Shown here: one piece after another, positions 1 through 7,421 of the stretch
Numbering within the stretch: the first letter of the stretch is position 1
Layout: every line of letters begins with the position of its first letter
Source: CAADGY01 sp900696665
GTDB taxonomy: Bacteria > Acidobacteriota > Terriglobia > Bryobacterales > Bryobacteraceae
Assembly: GCA_035063885.1 (NCBI GenBank)
Contig: JAPSFM010000056.1
Location: forward strand, 1-32,244
Direction of reading: 5' to 3'
DNA length: 32,244 bases
Translations under genes and position numbers: made by a program
Notes under the pieces: model-generated
Told to the model about the DNA's origin: nothing
Seen by the model: the letters and a program-made list of their open reading frames with translations, nothing else
Database searches by the model: none

Positions 1-247
1 TTCCACCCACATCCCTCAGCCAGGTTCGCCCCGACCGAAGAGCTGGCGCGCCGGAGTTGGCTGGTTAGTCCGTATCGTTCCTCGCGCGGAAAAGCTGCTG
101 TGGCCTGATAGACCGCCAGCGTCAACTGGTGGGCTTTTTGCCAGACCTTCAGTTCGTGAAAATCTTTCACACTCCTGTCCATCCCTGGATTCCATCGGCC
201 CTCTATCCGATGATCTTGTTGTCGAGACAAACATCAGGAGAAGACCG
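1..247. other. Leader region upstream of the broken gene at 248; no gene seen
   Basis: I found no convincing coding frame on either strand and no recognisable RNA gene. The only clear signal is a Shine-Dalgarno AGGAG at 236-240, seven bases before the ATG at 248, which shows that the following gene was once translated from there. The edge of the window cuts off whatever lies to the left. Confidence 0.4.
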
Positions 248-948
248 ATGGAAACCTTCCGCAAGCTGTTTGGTAACCTGCTGGCTTTTGTATACCACTG
301 TTTCGATCGCATCGTCCTCTTGGGACACCTGCCGCTGCTGATCCGCCCCGAACACATCGTCTACTCTTCCGCAACGTCCACCAAGCCGGGGGGATCACCA
401 AGGAAACGTTACGCAAGAGGACCGATGAATACAACGCCTGGGTCGAAGCGTATGCCCGCAAGAATGGGATTCCCATGGAGTGGGCCGGGCGGGGAGTGCG
501 CAAGGAGGACTATGTCCGCCCTCGACTGCAGCGCATGGAGCGGCAGGGCCGGTTTGGCGTCTACTTCATCCTCCGCGGCATGGAAGTGGGTCCGGGCTTT
601 CGCATCGCGATGCCGAAGTATCCCACTGCCGATCCGGACTACCGCATCGTCTCCTCGCAGCGTAGCCGCTACGGGCATTATTACTTCTATATCCGGGACG
701 AAGTCATGGGACCGATGGCATTGTGCGTCGGCTCGTTCCTTCCGTTCTCCATTACCTACTATCTCAACCTGAATTCCGAAGTTCAGGTTCAACAATCCGA
801 ACGCCATGGCGGCTATCGCGTGATGCACGGGCTGCCACGCTGGGTGCGAAATCCAGGCTTTTATTATCAGGGAATTTCCGGGATCGGCTACCAGTTGCTA
901 CGACTCGCACGCCCTAAAAATCTACCGGTACTGCTGCTGTGGGAGTGA
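248..948 (+). pseudogene. Frameshifted and C-terminally altered conserved hypothetical protein
   Basis: The ATG at 248 has a good ribosome site (AGGAG, 236-240) and opens a frame starting METFRKLFGNLL that runs to about 364. The same protein then continues in the next frame with RNVHQAGGITKETLRKRTDEY and an HYYFYIRDEVMGP block. Reading TAC-TTC-TTC-CGC instead of the observed TAC-TCTTCCGC at 362-372 restores one frame, so a single T appears to be missing after 364. From memory this matches a family of roughly 450-500 residues, often multicopy in Acidobacteriota and Planctomycetota and of unknown function. Here resemblance stops after the YYLN block near 770, and a 60-residue unrelated-looking tail ends at the TGA at 946-948. 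A sequencing error could explain the frameshift but not the lost C-terminal half. Confidence 0.65.
766..789. repeat. 8-bp inverted repeat at the point where family resemblance ends
   Basis: The arms AACCTGAA (766-773) and TTCAGGTT (782-789) are exact reverse complements around an 8-base centre. They lie exactly where the broken gene stops resembling its family. There is no T-tract, so this is not an intrinsic terminator. Confidence 0.6.
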
Positions 949-959
949 GATTCCCGGCT

Positions 960-3134
960 CTATTCCCTCTGAAGTGAAACGCGCCGCCGGCTGAGCGTAG
1001 GCCCGGAGCCGTTGACGGCATGCGCGGCTGCCTTGAGCAGGAAGCTCCCAGCTACATCCGGAATCTTCAGGTCAAGCAGAAGCGTCTCCTGGCCTAGAGG
1101 CTGGATTGAGAACTTGCGCTCCACGCGCGCTACGGCCTCGCCGCCCTCGTTATCGAGCGTCAGAACGAGATTACCGCGGGCAGGCTCGTTGGAATCGTTC
1201 ACCATCATCACAGTGAACCTCCGTTCCACACCCGTCTTGAGATTCGGCTGCCAGAAATTCAAGTACACGCCCAGGGGTTTAAACGCCTCTCCGGCATAGT
1301 CCGCGAAGGTAGGATCCATGGTCAAAGACTTCACGTCGCTGAAGTGGTCACATGTATAGGCGCCTTCATAGCAGGATGTGAGGTAGACGAAATGAAGTAC
1401 ACCGGCGTAATTGCGGTGTGCGCGCCAGAACTCGGTCAGTCCGCCGAGCAGGTAGCCGTTCAATGCCAACCGCTCCTGTCCGGTGGCCGTCTTACCCAGC
1501 AGGTGCTCATAAACCCGTTCGGTGAGCACTGTCGGCGTGCCGTCGCGAAGCAGCCAGAGCCAGCCATATTCGTTGAGCACCATGGCATGCCCGCTCGGTG
1601 TGACCGTGTTGCGGCCACTCCCTGACATGTTTTCGAGCGAGGTCACCTGAAACGGATTACCGGTGCGCCCGCTGGAGAAGAGGTAGGGGTGATCCTCCAC
1701 GGGGTCGTCGGGACCAGCGGGTGGATTGTAGCTGTTTTCCCAGGGACGGTGCGACAGGTCAAGATCGCGAACGGCCGGTATCACCTTTTCGCCAAAGACC
1801 GGATCGTAGGATTCGTTGTTCGCATCCCAGATCACGACACTCGCGTGGTTCCAGTTGTCGCGCATCCAATCCCCGTACTGGCGGATCAGCTCGTCCGCAT
1901 CCCACTGGCGCTTGTAGTTGCCGGACGCGCGCCCGGTCCAGATGAAGAATTCGTTCTGAATAAGCAGCCCTGTTTCGTCGGCGATGTCGAGCCACTTGTC
2001 CGGAACCGGTCCGATACAAAACCGGAACATGTTCCAGTTCATCTTCTTCGGAATTTCGGAAAGCAGTTTTCGAACCCACGTTTCGTTCCACGTCAGGCTG
2101 CCCGCGTCCGGGTCTTCGAAGAAGCGGTGCAGCGTAATGTTGGAACCCCGCAGGAAGTACACCTTCCCGTTGAGATAGGCACGCTTCGTAGGTGTGTCGA
2201 AACGAAACTCGCGGACACCGAATCTTGTGGAAACCGTATCGCCTCCGGTGGACGAGTCGAGAACGTACAGAAACGGATCCTCGGGCGACCACAACCGTGC
2301 ACCGGGAATGGGAATCGTTTCGGTGAGTGTCTTTTCTTCGCCTGGCTTAAGGGAGATCTTTTGCGGCATGGACTGCCCCGCCCTCTGCCCGCCCTTCCAC
2401 GCCTTCACCTGATGGCGTAGCGTTGTAGTGGCTGGTGCAGCGCCGTAGTTCTTCAATTTGGTCTGAACAGTGATCTGTGGCGGGGTGATGGCTGGAGCAG
2501 CCTGGATGGTTTCGATCACGGGGTTGTCCATCAGCAGGACGGAGACGCTGTCATAGATGCCGGGTGTCCAAAGGTTTTTCTCGAAATCGGAGCCCGCCGG
2601 ATAACTCTCCGGCAGGACGGCGGGGTGCGCGCCTATCCGTACAATCAAGCGGTTCTCGCCAGACCAATCCATCGCCTGCGTGAGATCGAAATAGGAAGCG
2701 CTGAAGCACCCCGCGTATTCCCCAAGTTTCTTGCCATTCAGCCAAACGGCGGTCCCGAACTGTGCCTTACCGATGCGGAGCAGAGCTACTTGCTTGCTGG
2801 CCGGAACGCGAAACGACTTCGCGTACCAGAAGTAGTTTCTGCTTTGCCGGGATATGCCCTGGCCCTCGAGCGATGTCGATGCCGGAATCACCTTCCGGCG
2901 GATGCGGTTCCACAACACTTCCTTACCGTCGAAACGGTCCACGTCAACAAAGGCCGGCTGGGCCAGGTTGGCAAGGCCCGGAACCGGCACGTGATGAGTC
3001 CAGTTGCGCGGAACGGCGTCCGCATCCACGCTATCCTCGATCTGCCATTCGCCATCCAGCAAGACAGTGATTCGCTCGGCCAGTGTCGAAATGGAAGTCA
3101 GGAAGAAGACCACGAAGAAACCGAGTGGGCGCAT
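960..3134 (-). CDS. Exported glycoside hydrolase family 2 protein (beta-galactosidase/glucuronidase-like)
   Basis: The 724-residue protein has a signal peptide (about 1-19, hydrophobic FFVVFFLTSIS core), a jelly-roll sugar-binding domain (about 25-200), an immunoglobulin-like domain (about 205-310) and a TIM-barrel catalytic domain (about 315-600). The general acid/base is probably E441 in IWDANNES, matching the Asn-Glu pair of GH2. The likely nucleophile is E522 in VLNEYGW. It should therefore release a terminal beta-linked sugar or uronic acid from plant or microbial polysaccharide outside the cytoplasm; the exact sugar cannot be read from sequence. The start ATG follows AGGGGG within 2 bases. 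It lies 45 bp downstream of the carboxypeptidase-hydrolase gene on the same strand, so the two may be co-transcribed. Its 3' end faces the broken gene with only 11 bp between. Confidence 0.88.
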   Translation of the reverse strand: MRPLGFFVVFFLTSISTLAERITVLLDGEWQIEDSVDADAVPRNWTHHVPVPGLANLAQPAFVDVDRFDGKEVLWNRIRRKVIPASTSLEGQGISRQSRNYFWYAKSFRVPASKQVALLRIGKAQFGTAVWLNGKKLGEYAGCFSASYFDLTQAMDWSGENRLIVRIGAHPAVLPESYPAGSDFEKNLWTPGIYDSVSVLLMDNPVIETIQAAPAITPPQITVQTKLKNYGAAPATTTLRHQVKAWKGGQRAGQSMPQKISLKPGEEKTLTETIPIPGARLWSPEDPFLYVLDSSTGGDTVSTRFGVREFRFDTPTKRAYLNGKVYFLRGSNITLHRFFEDPDAGSLTWNETWVRKLLSEIPKKMNWNMFRFCIGPVPDKWLDIADETGLLIQNEFFIWTGRASGNYKRQWDADELIRQYGDWMRDNWNHASVVIWDANNESYDPVFGEKVIPAVRDLDLSHRPWENSYNPPAGPDDPVEDHPYLFSSGRTGNPFQVTSLENMSGSGRNTVTPSGHAMVLNEYGWLWLLRDGTPTVLTERVYEHLLGKTATGQERLALNGYLLGGLTEFWRAHRNYAGVLHFVYLTSCYEGAYTCDHFSDVKSLTMDPTFADYAGEAFKPLGVYLNFWQPNLKTGVERRFTVMMVNDSNEPARGNLVLTLDNEGGEAVARVERKFSIQPLGQETLLLDLKIPDVAGSFLLKAAAHAVNGSGPTLSRRRVSLQRE

Positions 3135-3179
3135 ACCCCCTGTTATACAGCCACTTTCCGGAAATCAAAAGCACCGATG

Positions 3180-5447
3180 TTATTTGGCAGCGGACGCCGG
3201 CACGCTGAGCCACCGCTTCAGGAAAGAAATTCCTGTTTCAAGTACGATCTCGTGCCCACCCTCGTGAACATTCAACTCGATGCGGTCTTCCAGACCAAGC
3301 TTCCGGTAGTGTTCTTTGGCAACTTCGAACTCTTCCACCACCTGGGGCCAGTGCGCGATGCGGTCTTTCTTTCCGTGTTGCACCAATAGTGGGCGCGGGC
3401 AAATCAGGCTGGCTACGTCGCTGTCGCTGAACTCGGTAAGCCATCCGTTGAAGAAGGCATGCTCTTCCTTCGTGTCGAGGAAACAACTGTAGCGCGGGTC
3501 GGGCAGCGCCATTTTGTTCCGGCGATGATTGAACCACGCGGTGATGACGCTGCACTTAATGCGCGGCTCCAGAGGAGTCCAGAACATCCCGGCCATTCCA
3601 CCCAGGCTGATGCCCCAGAAACCCACGCGCCCGGAATCGACGCGCGGGTCTTGGAGCGCATAATCGAGCAATGCCTGCATGCGGCGAAACTCGATGCCCG
3701 GTAGTGTCGTGTCTGCCAGCCGCGCCAGCCGCTCGATGCGATTCCGCTTCTCCACGCTATAGAGATTCGCCGGCGCCAGGACCGCAAAACCCTGCTCCAC
3801 CAGCGCGTGGCCGTAATCGTGATACGCATTATGCGGATCGTCTACACCGAACACACGTTCGGGGAAACTGCCGATGCCGTGCTGGGCGATGACGAGCGGC
3901 ACGCGTCCGGAGGCGTTCTTAGGGAATACCAGCAGTCCTTCCGCTTTCAACGATCCGAGCGGCACGGAAACCCACTCGGCCTGTGGCAATTCCCGGAGAG
4001 GCCGCGGGCGGCGCTGCACCGGTCCGGTGGCGCGCAACTCCGGCGGCGAGAGGAATTTTCTATATCGCTCGCGATTCGGAGCTACACTCTTCAGAAACGC
4101 CTGTTGGCTCGAGTAGTCCCGCCTCCACGCGCGCGAGGCACGTTCCGGATACTGTTCGATAAGGTAGTTTTGCAGGTGTTGCTCGAGTTCACGGGCATAG
4201 GCGTCGTTTCGCTCCACGATATCCGCCGGTGTTCCTTGCGCGGCGGATGCCGGAGCGGCAGCAACGACCGACGCGGCCATGGCACGCACCAGGGCTTCTC
4301 CAAACTGCAGCCGGTCCTTAACGCCCGGTTCGCGCGAGAGCCGAGGGCTTGGCTCTACCATAAGCTCCATAAGAAAGGCCGGAATTTTGCGGTCGTGAAA
4401 CAGTCCCTGGTTTACCGTCATGCGGCCTTTCATGCCAGCGGTAGTCGTCGCCGGAGCGTCGCGCGGCCCCTGAGGCGAGTAGAACACTGTCTTCTCATCC
4501 AGCAGTTTCCAGAAACGCTGCCCCAGCTCTTGCATCGGAGCCCCACCGGCAATCAACGAACCCTGAATGTAGTCCGCCGACTCCGTGTTGTGCAGCGTCA
4601 GGAACAGGTCGATCCGGTTCCCTTTGTCCACCCAGTCCAGCACCGCTTTGCGCTGCGAGTAGATCTCCGGCATACGCTCGGGATCCACAAGGTCCCAGTT
4701 GCGATTTAAATCATACCCATACTTGTTGAAGCGAACGCCTCCGCGCGCAACACCATCGGGGTCGCACATGGGGAATATCTTGAAAATGTAGCGGTCTCGC
4801 AGGCGAACCGCTTCGGGGTCAGCCGAAGAGAGAAAGCGCAGCGCACCTTCCGCAACCCATGACGTTCCCGATTCCCACGAATGCTGCCGTGCCATCAGCC
4901 AAATTACGTTCTTCTTCGCGTCGTCTATTTTCGGATTGGTGATAGTGACGAGAGGAATTGGCCTTCCTTCCACGCTCTTTCCGGCCGATTCCTGCCGGAC
5001 AAACGCGTGGCGGGAAATGTCGCTCAGAAGAGCCTCCAGGTGACGTCCCGTATACGGTGCCTGCCGCGCCAGCCAGACCCTGTTTCCCGCCGGTTTCAGG
5101 CGCACGCGCAAATTGCTTCCGGCGGCGTCGAACTCCACATCTTCGGCGATTTGCCAGTTCCTGTCGTCAAGGCTGAACGAAGGGCGAAGCCGCGCCGCCC
5201 ACTTGCCATCCGTGGGTCTATAGTTGTACTCACCTTTGAAACCGGTGAGATCGACCGTGATCTCCTTCCCTTCCACTCCGTCCATGCGGAAGTAAAACCA
5301 GCTCGGCTGCCGGTTGCGTTTATCCTGATCCACCTCACCGTTCACAGTGCAACGGAAATGGGTCTGGGAGATCTTTTCCACCCTGGCGATGTTGCCACCT
5401 TCGAAATCCGTGTGGATGGTGATTGCGAGCAGCGCGAGCGCGAACAT
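3180..5447 (-). CDS. Fusion of M14 zinc carboxypeptidase and alpha/beta hydrolase
   Basis: This 755-residue protein joins two enzymes. Residues about 13-120 resemble the beta-sandwich domain that precedes cytosolic-type M14 carboxypeptidases. Residues about 130-390 are the M14 domain: zinc ligands H189 and E192 in HSWE, H286 in TLHNTE, substrate-binding N248-R249 in DLNRN, and probable catalytic E361 in FLMELM. Residues about 485-748 form an alpha/beta hydrolase of the dienelactone hydrolase/acetyl-xylan esterase type, with nucleophile S614 in GISLGG, acid D695 in HGKKD and H732 in EGGHE. Both active sites look complete. The N-terminus is a short hydrophobic stretch, so export is likely but not certain; the ATG is fixed by GGAG eight bases upstream. 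It precedes the GH2 gene, suggesting joint use on an extracellular glyco- or peptide substrate. Confidence 0.85.
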   Translation of the reverse strand: MFALALLAITIHTDFEGGNIARVEKISQTHFRCTVNGEVDQDKRNRQPSWFYFRMDGVEGKEITVDLTGFKGEYNYRPTDGKWAARLRPSFSLDDRNWQIAEDVEFDAAGSNLRVRLKPAGNRVWLARQAPYTGRHLEALLSDISRHAFVRQESAGKSVEGRPIPLVTITNPKIDDAKKNVIWLMARQHSWESGTSWVAEGALRFLSSADPEAVRLRDRYIFKIFPMCDPDGVARGGVRFNKYGYDLNRNWDLVDPERMPEIYSQRKAVLDWVDKGNRIDLFLTLHNTESADYIQGSLIAGGAPMQELGQRFWKLLDEKTVFYSPQGPRDAPATTTAGMKGRMTVNQGLFHDRKIPAFLMELMVEPSPRLSREPGVKDRLQFGEALVRAMAASVVAAAPASAAQGTPADIVERNDAYARELEQHLQNYLIEQYPERASRAWRRDYSSQQAFLKSVAPNRERYRKFLSPPELRATGPVQRRPRPLRELPQAEWVSVPLGSLKAEGLLVFPKNASGRVPLVIAQHGIGSFPERVFGVDDPHNAYHDYGHALVEQGFAVLAPANLYSVEKRNRIERLARLADTTLPGIEFRRMQALLDYALQDPRVDSGRVGFWGISLGGMAGMFWTPLEPRIKCSVITAWFNHRRNKMALPDPRYSCFLDTKEEHAFFNGWLTEFSDSDVASLICPRPLLVQHGKKDRIAHWPQVVEEFEVAKEHYRKLGLEDRIELNVHEGGHEIVLETGISFLKRWLSVPASAAK

Positions 5448-5507
5448 GTTACTCCACCCTTCCCAAAATCGGAACTTCCAGCGACCGTATGCCAGTTTAC
5501 AAAATTG

Positions 5508-6026
5508 TCATTGGCCCAGTTGGTGGCAGAGATTGCAGTCCACAGACGCCTTGTATTTTTTGTGGCAATTCATGCATGCAGCCATTGTGGTGGGTACTTC
5601 TTTCGTCAATACTTCCCTCTGTTCCACGGGACCGTGGCATTCGGAACAGGCTGCGCCGGCCGCGAGATGCTTCTCATGACTGAAAAACACGAAATCGGGA
5701 ACCTGGTACAGCCGGATCCATTCGATCGGTTCCTTGTCTTCGTGCATTTTACGGAGTTTCACAATGGCGGGGCGGTCCCGCTGTACACTGCGGTGGCAAA
5801 GCAGGCACCTGGCGGTATCCGGCATCCCGGCGCGCGCGGCTTTCTTCGCCGTCGTGTGGCAATCCAAGCACGCGGCCCCGGCGGCCGCGTGCTGCCTATG
5901 ACTAAATGGAATCGGCTGTGCCGGGGGATCTTCGGCCGAACGCAGCGCGCCCGTCTCGCGCAGGCAAAGCAAAACACATATATATAGAATTGTTCGAATC
6001 ACGAAACCGCTTTTCCCCCGGCACAA
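5508..6026 (-). CDS. Small pentahaem c-type cytochrome (cytochrome c3/c7-like)
   Basis: The sequence holds five CxxCH haem-binding motifs, at residues 53-57, 74-78, 127-131, 151-155 and 164-168 counted from the TTG at 6026. Two FSHxxH motifs (41-46, 115-120) supply typical distal His ligands. The segment around WIRLYQVPDFVFFSH resembles the pentahaem subunit of alternative complex III and related cytochrome c7 proteins. A hydrophobic stretch ILYICVLLCL near the start is the export signal needed for haem attachment outside the membrane. The start is uncertain: TTG at 6026 gives 172 residues, while GTG at 6002, behind a GGGGGA sequence, gives a better-shaped signal peptide and 164 residues. No quinol oxidase or reductase gene is next to it, so its redox partner is unknown; a periplasmic electron shuttle is the simplest guess. 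Confidence 0.85.
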   Translation of the reverse strand: MCRGKSGFVIRTILYICVLLCLRETGALRSAEDPPAQPIPFSHRQHAAAGAACLDCHTTAKKAARAGMPDTARCLLCHRSVQRDRPAIVKLRKMHEDKEPIEWIRLYQVPDFVFFSHEKHLAAGAACSECHGPVEQREVLTKEVPTTMAACMNCHKKYKASVDCNLCHQLGQ

Positions 6027-6061
6027 CTTCTTTCATCGTGTCGTCTTCATCGCGCGTGGAG

Positions 6062-7354
6062 CTATGCCGCACCGCGAGCCTTTGCCTTTTCCTTCGCAAA
6101 ACCGAATCTGGCTAACAATCTCTCGAAAATTTCCGGACCCATCCAGCCACCCAATACGGAGAGCACGAACGCGCTCAGCGGATTCAGCACAATCGTTCCC
6201 GGCAACCCCACCAGCGAAAGAAAGAGGCAGGCCCAGTAAAAAACGAAGCCGGTTAGCGCCCCCACAAACACCCTCCACGGCTTCGTTCGGCGATTTCGCA
6301 AAAGCAAGACATAGGCACCAGCCAACCCGCCCAGCAGGGAGATGCCGAGAAGCGCAAATGGGAACTTAACCTCCATCGGCGCCGTCACGGTAAAGAGATT
6401 CGGGCTGGACACGGCAATGGCCATTGTCCCCCACCAGAAGGGCGAAAAGCCCGTTCTCGCCTCCGAAGCACCGGCTGGAATCGTAAGCTCGGATTTCTCG
6501 ATCGTACCACGGCCCCGGTCCAAAGCGAGCGAAACCGTTCTCGGCCGCATCGTGGCAAGCGGAGTTCCGTGTTCGTCCACCAGGCGTACCACCAAGTTTG
6601 CGCGATCGACAAGGGAGATCTCCTGTGGGTGAACGCTTAGTTGTAGGGCAGTGATGGGCGGACCGAACGGGATCTTCAGCACGGGGTCGCCATCAAGACC
6701 CGCACGTGGCACGGAACTGACATATTCCACCTTGACTTCACCCGGCGATCTCGATGTGAGCGTCGCGGTGCCGCTGCCCTGGCCCTGCGGTATCACCAGC
6801 GGGACCGGATTAATAGTACCGCTGCTGTCGAACAGGGTGATGCGAAACGCCGGTAATGGTGTGTCATTGCGCGAGAAGACAAAAGCATGCACCGTCACAG
6901 GATCTTTGCCGTTGGCGAGGAACTCACGTTGCGGGCTATATCGCAGCATCACAATGTAAGGGCTGGCGGATATAGAGCCGGCAGCCGGCCGGGCGCTCTC
7001 TACCATCACGAACGTTCCGCCGGTGAATAACTCCTGCTGCTTGGCCCAGTAATAAATGAGCCCTGTGGCCCGCGGAGGGGGAAGCTTAATCGTGGCTGAA
7101 GACTGGCCCGCCCGGATGATACTTTGAGCGACCTCCTCCACTGCATTCGACGGATACCGCGCGGAGATCTTCACAGGAAGGTCCTTCGGCGCCGGGGCCG
7201 GCCGGTTGTTCACATCGCTCAGTTGAACGATAAGAAATGGGAACTCCCCGGCGCGAACGGTATCCATCACCGGCTCCACATCAGTTTTTATGGGCGTGGA
7301 CGCAACTGCCAGCGCGGCGGATGCAACAGCCAAACCCAGAGAGGTCATCCCCAT
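6062..7354 (-). CDS. Exported protein with Ig-like repeats and C-terminal membrane anchor, function unknown
   Basis: I do not recognise a named family. A signal peptide (about 1-22, Ala/Val rich) is followed by roughly 300 residues rich in beta-strand patterns resembling two or three bacterial Ig-like domains (for example ITALQLSVHPQEISLVDRAN, as in invasin/Big-type folds). The C-terminal third has three hydrophobic spans, at about 335-355, 365-390 and 395-415, ending in a basic cytoplasmic tail. Most of the protein is therefore outside the membrane. I chose ATG 7354 because GAGGTG lies 3 bases upstream; GTG 7360 and ATG 7348 are alternatives. It lies 35 bp upstream of the cytochrome and 67 bp downstream of the kinase gene on the same strand. 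Confidence 0.7.
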   Translation of the reverse strand: MGMTSLGLAVASAALAVASTPIKTDVEPVMDTVRAGEFPFLIVQLSDVNNRPAPAPKDLPVKISARYPSNAVEEVAQSIIRAGQSSATIKLPPPRATGLIYYWAKQQELFTGGTFVMVESARPAAGSISASPYIVMLRYSPQREFLANGKDPVTVHAFVFSRNDTPLPAFRITLFDSSGTINPVPLVIPQGQGSGTATLTSRSPGEVKVEYVSSVPRAGLDGDPVLKIPFGPPITALQLSVHPQEISLVDRANLVVRLVDEHGTPLATMRPRTVSLALDRGRGTIEKSELTIPAGASEARTGFSPFWWGTMAIAVSSPNLFTVTAPMEVKFPFALLGISLLGGLAGAYVLLLRNRRTKPWRVFVGALTGFVFYWACLFLSLVGLPGTIVLNPLSAFVLSVLGGWMGPEIFERLLARFGFAKEKAKARGAA

Positions 7355-7421
7355 ATGCACCTCATTTCACTGATCGCATTATGCATCAGCGTGCCGCGTG
7401 CTTGAAAGCCTGGCGGCCGGG

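Noticed and set aside
16..357. Long minus-strand frame across the left edge and the start of the broken gene
   Set aside because: Its composition (Ser, Arg, Gly rich) is that of an antisense shadow, it has no ribosome site, and it runs over the well-supported plus-strand start at 248.
1..948. An insertion sequence or transposase around the broken gene
   Set aside because: No transposase motif, no terminal inverted repeats and no target duplication could be found; the left side is cut by the window edge.
1689..2420. 243-codon plus-strand frame inside the GH2 gene
   Set aside because: It is fully antisense to the GH2 catalytic domain, whose motifs are clear on the other strand; such long shadows are common at this GC content.
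3807..4709. 300-codon plus-strand frame inside the M14 fusion gene
   Set aside because: Antisense to the peptidase domain; Arg- and His-rich with no recognisable motif.
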